Source: Ceratopteris richardii
Taxonomy: Eukaryota; Streptophyta; Polypodiopsida; Polypodiales; Pteridaceae
DNA length: 64,000 bases
Direction: 5' to 3'
Assembly (NCBI GenBank): GCA_020310875.1
Contig: CM035423.1
Location: forward strand, 114,775,917 to 114,839,916
The translations under genes were made by a program, and so were the position numbers. This document shows, one piece after another, positions 30,719 through 42,700 of this stretch. The first letter of the stretch is position 1, and every line of letters starts with the position of its first letter. A model generated the notes under the pieces. It saw only the letters and a list, made by a program, of their open reading frames with translations. It was not told where the DNA came from and ran no database searches.

Positions 30719-31066
30719 CTAAATATACTTTCCTTTCTGCGTTTCCACCATAGCTTTAAAAATTTGGAAGTGAGAGAACACTTCAATCTTCTCTTTCATG
30801 AAATATACCCACACTTTTTGTGTATGTTCATCAATGAAAGTAACATAAAACATGCAACTACCCTTAGAAGCGGTCTTTGCAGGACCCCAAACATTTGTAT
30901 GTACTATTTCTAGTATGTTCTCACTAACATGCTTGTCATGTGGAAATGATGCTCTTGAGTGTTTTCCAAAGTGACATGCTACACATATGTTTTGCATCTT
31001 TTCAACCTTGAAATTCGGTAGTCCATGGACAATCTCCTTTGACTGCATCAATTTTAGCCTTTGCAA
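30719..31066 (-). pseudogene. Copia pre-integrase and integrase core start (element F)
   Basis: A 115-codon frame with KMQNICVACHFGKHSRASFP (zinc C-x2-C), ILEIVHTNVWGPAKTASKGS and CMFYVTFIDEHTQKVWVYFM (first catalytic D). It ends just past the motif MVETQKGKYI, where the second catalytic D would follow, because the family-1 LTR interrupts it. Confidence 0.85.
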
Positions 31067-31102
31067 GTTTGCATGTCCAATCCGTTTGTGTTAATCTCTA
31101 TA

Positions 31103-31648
31103 TCAAAAAATGATTCTTGCACCTTTTGCAAACATGGTTGCATATATTTTAGGAATTTTCACATCTAAGGTAAACATCCTACCCACTTTGTTTCCTTTGG
31201 CAATCAATCTTCCATCGCTTTTGTATTCTTCTACATATAACCCATCAGCATTGAACCTGAATTGTAATCCCTGGTCAACCATTTGTCCAATAGAAATTAG
31301 ATTCTTTGTTATGTTTGGAACATGTAGCACATTAGCAAGATGTTTTACCTTCCCATCCTCCATAGACAATGCTATGTTTCCTGTATGCTCGATAGGGTGT
31401 GATGTGTTATCACTTGTTTCAACATATCCAAGAATTGGCAATTTTTGCGAAGTACTAAACCATTTCGCATGACTAGTCATGTGATTTGAAGCACCTGAAT
31501 CAACATACCAGACATTATCATTTGATTTTGAAACACCAGCAGACATTGTATTCATCATGTGATGTTGAACCATTAATAGCTTCTCAAAATCATCTGCACT
31601 TGTAGATGCATAGTTGTTTTGCTGCCTTCTATTATTTTGATTCTTCAA
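31103..31648 (-). pseudogene. Copia protease region (element F)
   Basis: A 181-codon frame. NVWYVDSGASNHMTSHAKWF carries the catalytic D-S-G near residue 51. VKHLANVLHVPNITKNLISIGQMVDQGLQF is the conserved block between protease and pre-integrase. Upstream the knuckle appears as WWNCGKP-stop-HFELDC, so its first cysteine is Trp and its glycine a TGA. The final residues and the link to integrase contain stops. Confidence 0.85.
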
Positions 31649-32523
31649 CCTACAATCAAGTTCAAAGTGTCAAGGTTTACCACAATTCCACCAAACTTTA
31701 CTGTCATTACTTGAATCATTTCTTTGGAAATTTCTATGACCTCTTTGGCTCCCCCTACCTCGAAACTATCCTCTTCCTCCTGCATGATTCTGTTGTTGAC
31801 CTTGGTCTTGGTTATTGTTTCCTTTTCCTCTTCTGAAACCTCTACCTCTACCTCTTCCTCTCGTAGAGTAGAATAACTACTCAAAACTAGGTTTTCCTTG
31901 GGATTTTGAATCCTCACAAAGATTCTTTTCTTCAATAATCAGCACAGATTACCGATTAGCAAAATTTGGAATATTTTCCCTTAGTCTGTATAGAAGTTCT
32001 TTATTGGTTATATGCAGCTCCTAAACCACGAAGGCACACGTCCATCTTATCATCATCATCATCATCTACATTCACACCAATAGATGCAAGTGACTCATAT
32101 ATGCTTTTGATTTTTAGGGTGTAGTCACTTACTGACATGGCCTTCTTTTCCAATGTATGCAGCTCGTTCTTGAGTTGCAATTTTTGTGCCTTTGTATTGG
32201 CCTCATACAATGTGACCAAACTGTTCCAAGCCATTTTCTGAGTCTTAGCATCCTATATGTGTCCAATCATGCTATCCTTTATGCTAACAAATAGCCAATA
32301 CATTACCTTTCATGCTCCTTGATTCCATTCTTCATACACTCTTAACTAGTCTGCAGTTTGATTCCTCCCTAATAACTGTAAAGCGTTTTCGTTCTTTCCT
32401 TTTTGATGTACTTCCAGTAGCCTTTTCCCATCAGGAAATTCCTCATTATGAATCTCCAAGCATGGAAGTTGTTCTTGTCTAGCTTATCGCTCATAAGCTG
32501 ACTCATTCCATTCGTGTTTGCCA
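31649..32523 (-). pseudogene. Copia gag (element F)
   Basis: From the ATG near 32523 (MANTNGMSQLMSDKLDKNNFHAW) in shifting frames to WNSLVTLYEANTKAQKLQLKNELHTLEKKAMSVSDYTLKIK in the 32001-32234 frame, a typical UBN2 gag helix. An Asp repeat (DDDDDK, from GAT codons near 32050) and a glycine/arginine-rich region follow. Confidence 0.78.
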
Positions 32524-32929
32524 TTTCTATAGCTATTCACAACACTGCAAAACACTACAAGCAACACTTCTGCTTGAACACTGTCGCACTATGACATGAC
32601 AATTCAATCTCAGAAAAACACAGTTTTTGTGTATCAAAAGTAGATGGAATCACTTGAAATTCCGGATCTGGAATATATGAGTGTTGCCAAACACGAGCAA
32701 GTTACAGTTTTTGAAATTGAAAACCTGTTTTTTTTGTGGGCTCCACCTTGTGGGCTCGAAATGAAGGTTGAGATGGCTCCGAAACTTTGATCTGACAAAA
32801 AGAGGTGATTCTAAAGGGATAACTCACTATCTTCATGCAAATTTTCATAGCAATCTGAGGTCATTTGTGAATCATAAAGGTGATAAATATCTTTGTAAAA
32901 TAGGTGGAACAAGTATAGGATTTTGATAT

Positions 32930-35160
32930 TTGAAACAACATACATTGTACATTAGATTCTACTATGAGCATTGGATGTGCAAACTTGGCCAATGGATACC
33001 ATTTCAAAGGTCAGAGGGATCTTTACATTCATTTGAAATAAAGCTTAAATTTCACAACAATGAAATGGAAACTATTTTAGTGAATCATCATTGGACCTTG
33101 GGTAACCTGAGACACTTGTTGATTATGGGGTTTGAGGGACTAACTCAATCCAAATTTAAAATACAAGGACATAAGGTGAGAAATGTTTTGTGCTTTTGTA
33201 TAAGTAATATTTTCATTTTTGCTTACTTTAGTTTTATAACTTCAATTTCTTATAAATTTATTACAGGTGGAAAGAAGATTGGAATACAAAATGAAATTCT
33301 CTGTCGACATGAGTAAAGATGGACATTGTCATAGTTCTTTTGCAACCTGATGATGTCACTTTTTGGGTCCTATTCATTCTACCTCATGGTTTTTGCACTT
33401 GCAAGAAACTTCTAAATATTTGGATAAAAAATACATATTAGATATTGTATATACCTTCTTATTTGCAATGGTAATTTCAAAATGTTGGAATGTCAAAAGT
33501 CTATGTTCATACTTTGAAATGTGGTTGATCTTTTTTTTTTTGTTATGTTATGTTTAAACATTTGTGTTGATGAAAAAATCTTCATATCATTTGGTGTTTT
33601 GGGCATTATTTTGTCATCAAAAACTCATTCTTTTTAATTTCACTATTTTATTATGTACTTTTAAAAGTGGGCCCAGTCAGTTTAAAAACTTGAAACTGGT
33701 TCTATGTGCTCATTTCTCACATTTACATTCACAAAGGGCTAGAGAATCTTGCAAGCCAATAGAATACTATGCCCACATGCAATAGCTACTTCCACTTCCA
33801 CTCCCATCAAATCTCCTCGAGATCTTTTCATGGGGTTCTTGAATAATATAGACTACAAAGGTTGTATGATTTGTATGACTTAGTCTATAGAGTCCCTAAT
33901 CTTAAAAGGACACTAACCATGAACTCTGATGTGCTCAAGGAGATTACTAATTTTTCGCAATTCTATATCTTATGATATTCCATAATATGAGTGTAAATGG
34001 GTCCACTATGGCCTACTTTTTTACATCCATAAAGGAGATGAGACCTTTGCAAATTGTCTAACACATTTCATGGTTGTTTTTGAGGATGCAGGGCACTTGT
34101 TAGATAACACAATGCCATTAATCAAGCAATTAAATAAGAAGAGGAACATGGGAAGAATATATTTATCCCACGTTGCAACAACCATATTCTCTGTCAATGA
34201 GGAGCTTGAACCTACACCCCATGGACCTACCCCATCTTGTTACTAGGGGTTTTGTAGATGATAAAAAGGAACCTCAAATAGAAGCTCTCAACTTACTAGA
34301 AGAGAGTGAAGGAGTAAGTAGATAATTTCCTCATGGTATAGCCAACAAATTGAACGAAGCCAATACTTCACAAAATTGTCAACCCTCCAACTTGGAGCCC
34401 TTGGGACCCACTCTACTAGAGGTAGAGATGGAAATGTTTTCCATGGTGCTTGTGGATGGAGAAGACTTTTTATTCTTACGTAATATTGAGAAGGCATTTG
34501 GTCTATGCCTCGACAAATGTCTTAGTATTTTTTGCTCAACCTCTGATGTTCCCATGGACAACTCTTTTGAAAGAATTGAAAAATAAATCATTCCATTTGG
34601 TGATTTAGTTGCAAACACCATTGCCTTTGTGTGAAAGTAGATTTTGGGTGATGCCAACCAAAATGGCACTGAAGAGTATTTAGCCACAGCAAGGGAAAGA
34701 ATTTTGGAGAAGAAGATTCCAACATCCCCTGTTGTGGAGCAATTGGCATGGCTCACTCTTCCATTCCTCTAGATGCAATGGGAAGATGAGAGGATGAAGA
34801 TAGGCTTCAAAATGTAAGTATCTAATGACATTTATGATTGACTATGTTTCATATTTTTACTCATTAAATGTCTATGTGCGGGAAGCAATTAAAGTCGATC
34901 AATTAGTCGCAAGGAGTGTTCGTGATCGGGTTGCCCATGACAGTGGCTCTTTTTTGGCAAACTACATTGGAAAAATTCCAAAGGAAGATTTTGTAATTAT
35001 CCACAAGGACTATTCCCCTCATGGACACTTTATGACTTGGTGTTTGAAGGCCTTGAGCAAACTTATGTGCCTATCTATAATAATGCAAGGGACCAACTGT
35101 GTAATTTTAGTTAGAAAGTCATTTGCCCGTTCTACCCTAGGAGTTAAATTTTAGGCCAAA
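32930..35160 (+). pseudogene. Unidentified intron-containing coding relic (plus strand)
   Basis: Frame 32930-33316 is open. Within it CATAAG/GTGAGA (about 33177) is a good 5' splice site and TTTATTACAG/GTGG (about 33267) a good 3' site, giving a short intron of about 90 bp and continuing as a VERRLEYKMKFSVDMSKDGHCHSSF-like exon in another phase. Further on one reading frame is kept from about 34019 to 34815 (roughly 265 codons: IYLSHVATTIFSVNEELEPTPHG, then EMFSMVLVDGEDFLF, then LATARERILEKKIP) with about six stops. It ends at AAAAT/GTAAGTAT, another donor-like site, and a VREAIKVDQLVARSVRDRV stretch follows at 34879-35060. I do not recognise the protein. It could be a host gene relic or a DNA-transposon gene. 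Confidence 0.5.
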
Positions 35161-35451
35161 TGGGAATTGATTTGGGTCTTGGATTGACAAACCCCCATGT
35201 AGTATCCCAATGAGTTTTGACTTACAGATTGCCACAATCTTTTCAAAGAAGTAAGAATTTAGTGGAGAGGCTCAAGGCCAAGAGCCAAATGTAAACACTG
35301 GTAATAGAAATTATGCTTTTTTTGATTCCCATGTGCATTCAATGGTCTATTGTGCCTTTATGTTTTTGACAACATACTTCATACGTTTTTCATTGTTTAA
35401 TCAATTTTTCTTTTAATTTTATGTTGTGTGATTGGCTTCTAAAGGCCTAGG

Positions 35452-35553
35452 AATGCCAAAAAAAGGTTTGCCACAAAAACATGGGTATGGTCCCTACAAA
35501 ACTTTTGCAGGGCCCATGCTCGCATTTTGGTGGAAACCCTTTTTTTGGCATTT
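35452..35553. repeat. Hairpin 1 (diverged member of a hairpin array)
   Basis: Inverted repeat AATGCCAAAAAAAGG...CCTTTTTTTGGCATT around a GGTCCC/GGGCCC core. It is the most diverged of three consecutive hairpins. Confidence 0.7.
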
Positions 35554-35570
35554 GTAGACCTTCTTGAGTG

Positions 35571-36325
35571 CACTAGAGAACATTTGGACTCCTATGGGTG
35601 CATATAAACATGCATCAAGGTATAAGTACATGTAAGAATGCATCAAGCTTATTGCTCTCTAGTACAAAGGGTTTGCATGAATTGCACCTTAGATAAGGCA
35701 AAACATATCCTCCAATGTCCATGACTTGTGGTTTGATGGCCAAGAATAGCCAACAAAAAGCCTGCCACAGAAATGCGGGATTGGGCCCTGCAAAAATTTT
35801 ACCGCATTTCTGTGGTAGGCCTTTTTTTAGCTATTCATGGCCATTGCAAGAACTTTAAACACAAAATACATTCCCCATGTACATGAAATATTTTATTAAC
35901 TTGATAAACAATGTGGAAGCCTAAGATACTCATGTGCAATGACTAGAGAACATTTGGACTCCTATGGGTGCATACAAATATGCATGAAGGTATAAGTACA
36001 TGTAAGTGTGCATCAATCTTATTGCTCTCTTGGACAAAGGGTTTGCATGAATTGCACCTTAGATAAGGCAAACCATATGCTCCAATGTTCATGCATTTTG
36101 TGGTGTGATGGTCACGAATAGCCAAAGAAAGGCCTACCATAGAAATGCGGGATTGGGCCCTGCAAATCTTTTGCAAAGCTCAATCCCACATTTCTATGGC
36201 ATGACTTTTTTTGGCTATTCTTGGCTGTTGCAAGCACTTTATGCACAAAATACACACCCCATGTACATGAAACATTTGCTTAACTCGATAAATAGTGTGA
36301 ATGACTAAGATACTCATGTGCAATG
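35571..36325. repeat. Tandem repeat, two units of about 370-385 bp, each with a long hairpin
   Basis: Unit 1 (35571 to about 35941) and unit 2 (about 35941-36325) are collinear from CTAGAGAACATTTGGACTCC to TACTCATGTGCAATGAC, with moderate divergence. Each contains a hairpin. In unit 1 it spans 35735-35845 (arm core GCCACAGAAATGCGG paired with CCGCATTTCTGTGG, extended by ATGGCCA and GAATAGC). In unit 2 it spans 36108-36229. The arms are about 45 bases with a small loop. The hairpins resemble foldback/MITE elements, and their duplication with flanks suggests a tandem event after insertion. Confidence 0.8.
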
Positions 36326-37189
36326 ACAAAGAGACACTTTTAGATACTTATGAGACATATACTTCAAAACATGTAGACTTAGAGACAAACACTTTGGAGA
36401 ACAAATTTAATAAGAAGAAGATCATATACAAAAAGTTCTCTCAAGAAGAGAGATTACAAATGTTAAGGGTTATTCCACCTAATCCTTCTAGTTAGCTGCA
36501 TATCTTTAGGTTGTATTGTCACTCTCTTTGCGTGGATAGCACACAGGTTAGAGTCTTCCAACATTGATATTAGATATGCCTCTACAGCTTCTTGGAGTGC
36601 CTCAATGGCTATCCCTTGAATACAAAGTCTGGCCCAATAGCTTTGGTTTAAATGGACAAAAATTAGTTAAAAAAATTTAAAATTATATCCAAAAAAACAC
36701 TTAAGAACTAATAGTAAAAATAAAAAATTTAGCATGATATGAAAGAATTGAAAATTATTGAGAACGAAATCATACAAACCCTGAAAAAAAAATTGATAAG
36801 AAATAATGTGTTGTGTGAGTTGAGAAACTATTTCAAAGCAGAACCCTCATGGACTCTTTGTACATGCCATTAGGCATGATGAAGTGGTCTTGATGATGAC
36901 ATCCACTTCTCTCTTGCAATATCATGTTGTATCTTTCTTGAATTTTTTGCTATTCATGACTCACATGCTCGTTCCATGCATATTTTCTAGAGAATGTCGT
37001 ATGGAAAAACTAGTTGAAGATTTCTTCTAAATAGTATGATTGCACTAGACCACCCCCATGATAGGTGTTTTTAAAGTAAACACCTCTAGACTCGTAACAT
37101 TTCTCCATTCCTTGTGTATTAAAAATCTCCAATTGCAACAGCGTAACGACTGGAATTGCTATTGAATGAATGACTCTCCTCCCAACCAT
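36326..37189. other. Unassigned AT-rich sequence
   Basis: No domain recognised. Short open stretches on both strands occur near 36460-36640. Confidence 0.4.
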
Positions 37190-37193
37190 ATGC

Positions 37194-37210
37194 CTCTATA
37201 TATAGCTCTC
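37194..37210 (-). promoter_or_regulatory. TATA-like element
   Basis: The plus strand reads CTCTATATATAGCTCTC. On the minus strand GAGAGCTATATATAGAG is a strong TATA match like those of plant LTR promoters. Whether it belongs to an LTR is not shown by defined ends. Confidence 0.35.
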
Positions 37211-37364
37211 TCCAAGGGACTGCCTGCATGGGCAGGTGGATACTAACCATCCAAGTGTCAGCCATGTAACTACATGTGCGCCAAGTGTCCTAGTTAGCCA
37301 GAGTTAACTCCACTGGATGCTTCTAGAAGGTTCTAGAGCTCTTTGGGCAAAACAATCTTCCCAT

Positions 37365-37436
37365 GTACCCCATGGGGATTGAACCCAAGACCTCTTCCTT
37401 CACACCGTTGAGTCTTAACCATTAGGCTAAGTGGAT
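37365..37436 (-). repeat. tRNA-like sequence with A and B boxes (SINE head or tRNA relic)
   Basis: The minus strand has TAGCCTAATGGTTAAGACT (37429-37411), a near-ideal A box, and GGTCTTGGGTTCAATCCCC (37392-37374), a near-ideal B box, 37 bases apart. The acceptor halves do not pair, so a functional tRNA is unlikely. A tRNA-derived SINE is the better reading. Confidence 0.6.
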
Positions 37437-37729
37437 TACTTGGTTACAAGAGTAAATGACCTACCAGTAAGTCTAGACTCGAGATCTTTGGCCACACAAA
37501 CAAATGACCAAACGGAGTCCGATTTCAGATCTGTCTGAACCAATCGGATCCCTAGATCACAAACTTACTTTATTACACCAGTGATCCATATCAATTCATA
37601 AAATATGCTCCATGTGCAAAAAGAATATGCTATGGTCTGTTCAATAAGAAATACACATGGTATTTAAAATCGTATTAAAAAATGTAAGCAAAACTTACTA
37701 TGTAATGTGTAATGTTGATTTCTCCCCAC

Positions 37730-39780
37730 GATAGGATGAATGATTGTGTAAACTCCTTCAAATTCACTAGGAATAATTCTCATTGTGGAGCATTAATGGA
37801 AAACAATCCCATCAAATGTAACAATTGATCTAAGGATGACCAACCTTCTTTCGCTTATTAATGAGATCAACCCATATGCCATTGTCTATCATAATCCAAC
37901 ATAGGTCTTTCCAAAGCTTCCATTTCCCATCATCTTAACTATTCACATCTCTTTTAAAGAAACGTTTTTCCTTCTTCCAATTCATTGAAACTTGTTGTAC
38001 AATCTCTTGAGACTCACCATACTTCTTGATAACTAAAGATACATGGCCACCATGACAACCAATAGAATTCACAAGATCTTCTATTTTTTGGATTTCTATT
38101 GTAGACCTCTCTACGAGTTTCATTGCGAATGCATATTCAACATGGAGATCAAAAGCCTATCAAAGGTCCTCATGAATGCGTGCAAAGTACAAAAGTGAAG
38201 ATTGACCAATGGAAATGGAGTAATGGGGTTCCAATCATTGGTTGCTTCTTCACGACTTAATTCGTCTAACATTGGACACATCAAAAGAGAGATCTCCTAT
38301 TCCCTACTATTCCATGAGTCTAGGTCACAAATTTCTTTAGACTCATCAACTCTCATCAATGCCCTTGCAAGTTTAGACTGTCTCTTAGATCCTTTGTAAC
38401 CTTGTGTACAATATGGTCAAGGATAGAGGGAAGATTCTCCTTGTTTATAACCTAAAATGCATCTTATACTCTTAAGATCTCCACCCAAATGCCATTCTAT
38501 GTCAAAATCACCCATACCATCTACAAAAAGCTTTTGCCCATGTATTTGAGAAGAAATTACTTATGTAATCCATGGAGTTCTACTAAATATCCACAAAATA
38601 GCATTGTTTGTTTCTTTGGAAACTTCTATAGCACCTATCCACTAGATATCTCTCTCTGATTGGACATTGTAAGTAAAATGGTCCATAACTTCATTTATTA
38701 GCATCACATTCAACCTTTGAAATTGATAACCCGTTATAATTTGGCACTCATCAAGATTTAGTATGAGCTTTAACATTAAAGTCTTCACAAAAGAAGAAAC
38801 ATTACCTTAATTTCACACTTGAATGTAATAAAACTTCAACACCATATAAAATGTAGTAGGAATAGCTTTGATTGTTGAAGTATAAAAGTGAACCATTGCT
38901 TGTTGAAGCTTCTAAAGATCCACAAATATATTGTTGAATTTAGTGTAAGTAAATCCTTGTGTAGAAAGGATCTTTAATTGCTTCTTGGGAATATTTGGAT
39001 GATAAACAGAGGTAGGCATAATGTCTTCTATGAATAAAGATTGTCCAATAGTATGAGCCATATCCTCATCAGAAGTTTTTTTCTTGATAGAGCACTTATG
39101 TCTTGCATAAATGACCTACAAAATGAAAGATTCAATCTCAAACCTTCATTAAAACATATAAAAGTAAAACAAACACTCACCTTGTTGCATAAATATGTCG
39201 TTTGTGTGATCCACCACCTACTGAAAGAGCTTCAAAGGATGACAATGCTCTTTTACTATATCTCATACCAAGTGGAGTCTCTTTCATCTACAGGAGATTG
39301 GCATTTAACTTTGCAATTGTGCCTTCCTTTGCTTTCATATCCTGTTCAAACTCTACAAGTTTTTTTTGTAAAGATATTATTGTGCTTTCTAAAGTGACCA
39401 CCCTCATATGATGGAGTTGAGATTGTTGGAACCAATACTTAGCAATAGCATGTGAATATGTAGATAATCACTTGTAGTAATCTAATAGTCTAGCTTCACC
39501 CACACCAATGAAGTGAAGTAAAGTTGAGAGATTATGGAATGTTGGATGGTAAGACGATATTCGATCATGAGGATATAATCATGAGAATCGAACCATGATT
39601 CTAAAGATCAATACTATTTTCTCTAGCTGCATGATGTTCATTTTGAGAATCAACATCATTGTTACATTGTGTATTTGGAGCAAACTCTCTTGGCATATGA
39701 ACATGGATACTTGTTGATACAGGAGCATAAGGATGTTCTAGTGTGTAGTTTGTAATATATGTCAACACCATCTTTGCTAA
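37730..39780 (-). pseudogene. Unidentified intron-containing coding relic (minus strand)
   Basis: The minus strand shows successive open stretches. First is an N-terminal piece (39770 to about 39650: HPYAPVSTSIHVHMPREFAP). Next is a coiled-coil-like exon near 39395-39185 (LESTIISLQKKLVEFEQDMK) that ends at GCAACAAG/GTGAGTG, a strong donor. An intron of about 65 bp ends at CATTTTGTAG, and the frame continues across it into SFMQDISALSRKKTSDEDMAH. Later pieces are a LNLDECQIITGYQFQRLNVML stretch (about 38740), NAILWIFSRTPWIT, DFDIEWHLGGDLKSIRCILGYK (about 38490-38430), the open 62-codon frame at 37935-38123, and a FEGVYTIIHPIVGR motif near 37760. Stops are common. I do not recognise the family. 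Confidence 0.5.
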
Positions 39781-42700
39781 TGACCAAGAATATCAAAAAT
39801 AAAGTGGAAAATTGGTTGGAAGGGACTCTAAAGCATATGCTTTGCTAAGAAAATGTGTTTTCTTGTATCTGGATGGCTTAAAGTGTATTTTTCTAGTGTG
39901 TAAGGCTGAAAATGATGAAATTTGAAAAAAAAACATTTTTTTCAGGGAAGCATAATTACGGATTTGATGATGTGGCACTTACTTTTGGAGGGAGTTTAAA
40001 AATTATACTTTTTCTAAAAGAAAATTTAAAAAATGAGTCCAAAAAAGTGACTTATGATATATTTATTAAAAAATGGGCCCTTTCAAGTAAATATACACTG
40101 AAAATGAGACTTAAGAAAGAAATCCTTTTTTTAATTCAAATACATGCACAAATGTTATGATTTGAAAAGTAGATTCTCTTGCTCTCTCTCTAGAAGAAGA
40201 AAGAGAGGAGCCTAGTAAAGCCTACTCTAGCCTACTAAAAAGTTCTCTATTAAATGCACTTTGTCCCCATAAGCAAGAACACAATTAAGCTTAATCCCTA
40301 AAAATTAGGGATCCTTACAAGGCCCATGTAGGGTTCATTTTTTCCCTAATGCGTGGAGGAGCTTATATCTTACAAAAATCCCTTTTTTGCAAAATGTATA
40401 TAGAGTAGAAAAGTAAATTGAATGTCCAAGTAGACCATAGTATAGTAATACAGATGCATGTTCTAAGATGGATGGGATGTCACAGCTACAGTCGCCTCCC
40501 AACCCATGAGATCCTCCAACCTCTTGGATCTAGTATTCCTAGACACTAAGTAAGGATGAATTCATTGCTAAATCCTAAGATGCAGAAGTGGAAGCCACTT
40601 GAACCTCCCCTCACCTGTCGTCTGTTGGTTGCCTCTAACACTAGCCCTTCTGTAAGATCACCATCTCGCCAATCCATGACCTACTTGCGGTTCCCTGATG
40701 ATGCATTCATATCCAATGTGCAAACCACTAAGATCCCAAACCACAACAACCTGCCCACTTTGAGAGTTCATGTCTAGCAACTACCTTCTTCTTCCCAAAG
40801 TTGACACCCATATCTTTAGTCATCATCCATCCTTTTGAGCATTCTCCACTTCTCAAAGTGTGGAGATGTCAGCCTTCATCCTTCCTATTCAACACTCATC
40901 AATCACTACCTGCATATTTGTCTTCCCTTTCGATACTGTAGGAAACTTCTCTAATTATCCAATTGCCTGGTTCTTCATCTTATCCACTATGCCTCTTGCA
41001 ACATGTCCTCTAAACATGTCTAACTCTTCTGCCTTCACCTCTGCTTTCATCATTATACATTCTACATTCCCATGTACTTCAGATGACCTATGTGTGCATG
41101 TTGCTTTGCATATATCTTGATGTACTTCATGCAGGATGCTATATTTCTTATGGTGCATTGTTCTCTCTTCCCAATGTACGAAGCTCTATCCTAGTATTGT
41201 ATGGCTCTTGTTTATCTTGGATATCTCTCTGTTTGGGTGCATCTACTTGTTTCAATGTTTTGCATCAACCCTCTCTTCTGTCCTTCTCCCTCCTCCATTC
41301 CTAACTCTTAATCCCCCATCCCTTTTTCCTTGTTCCCCTCTTCCATCCCTTTTTTCCCCCTTTCCCACCTTTTTCCCTATTTTCCTCCTTGATTTGTCTG
41401 TAGAGGGTTCCTTATATACTGAGTGTTTTCTTGTTGGTCCTAACACTCTTGATCCTTATTGGCTTCACTTTGTTGTATCATGATAGCTTTGACCACCCAA
41501 TCTATCCATTCGCATGGGGGAATTATATTGAGATCTTGGAATTTCATCCCTAGAAGGGTGTTAAAAATGGAGACCTTATGTGGGTGATGTAAGTGTTAGC
41601 TAGAGTTAATGCTTGCACAAAAATACTTATACTTAATTGGAATATTTACGGGCATGTAAAAGCATTTGGGGGAACATTGGTCCGAACTGGCTGGTGCTTT
41701 GCTTTTGGAATCCAGAGGCTCGATTCTCTAAAGTAGATGCCACTGTTTGCTTTAGATGATCTGGCCACCAAACAGATGGAAGTGACATAAACTTTGGAAT
41801 TAGTCTAAGTGTTTTCAAAATCAAACACCTTTTTGCAATAAATTGATGCTTGGGACATCAAATGGATGTATAGTGCCCACTTCCAAAGCTCCACTCGAGA
41901 GCAGACAAACAAAATTATGGATGAAAAAGATGGGTAAAGAGATATTATAATCTAGACCCTAGGATTAGAAGAGGGAAATTGACATGATTTTTTCAAGTTT
42001 TTGCTTTTTATCCAAACTTGAAATATGTACAATAGTGTTTCGTCATCTTTAGGTGTGGTATATCTTGAGGTTAGACACATCTACGAAAGGTAAAGGCTCA
42101 TCTTTTAGCATGGCTATGTGAGCTGCTATCTTTGCGTATCCCCATCTAAGAAAACTCCTGAATTTCTTCCACATGCCCAAAAGTCTTTGCAAATTTTTAA
42201 GTCCTTTCCATCCCATTTGTGACAAGATTTAGCATACATCCTCCTCTTGCATGCTCTAAAGGGTCAAGTGCCCCTGTCTAAGGATCTTTATCCTACATGA
42301 TTGTTCCTAGCTTTGTTAAGTGCCTGAATTTGACCTTCCCTACTCCGTTTGATTATCTGTTCATCCCATCCTATTGCTTGCTTTCTTTGGCTTGGCCTTG
42401 GCTAGGCCCTGGAGGGATCTTCTCTAGCCATGACAATTGCATCCATCCTTCCCTTTGTGTCCTTACCATGCACTCCACTCGCAACATGCTCCTTACTCAT
42501 GACTGCCAATGTTGGATGGTGACATTACACCATATTGTACCCAACCCATTAATCTCCCTTTCAATAACCTTGCTCCATGTGATAGTGTAGCAAGGGTGGT
42601 TAACTGCATACACTTCTTCTTCCAATTAGTTTCCTTGACCAGGTTTCCCTGTTGTAGGTAGTGAATATCTGCACCATCTATCCCTCCTGTCAAGATGGAA

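Larger units (their letters stand above)
30692..32880 (-). mobile_element. Copia element F, truncated (gag, protease, integrase N-terminus)
   Basis: A different Copia family from family 1. The minus strand runs from a leader of about 350 bases through gag (ATG near 32523) and protease to integrase. It is cut at 30692 by the LTR of family-1 copy 5. RT, RNase H and both LTRs are missing. No primer site is recognisable, so the right edge (about 32880) is an estimate. Confidence 0.75.

Noticed and set aside
35571..36325. Tandem repeat considered as a CRISPR-like array
   Set aside because: There are only two or three units of about 370 bp, without short repeats and unique spacers, in a plant nuclear context.
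37365..37436. Functional tRNA gene
   Set aside because: A and B boxes are present but the 5' and 3' acceptor halves do not pair and no poly-T terminator follows closely.
40556..42590. Plus-strand frames of 60-115 codons, some with hydrophobic stretches
   Set aside because: They have no family motif, no consistent frame over distance and no splice-linked continuation that I can see, so they are left as unassigned sequence.
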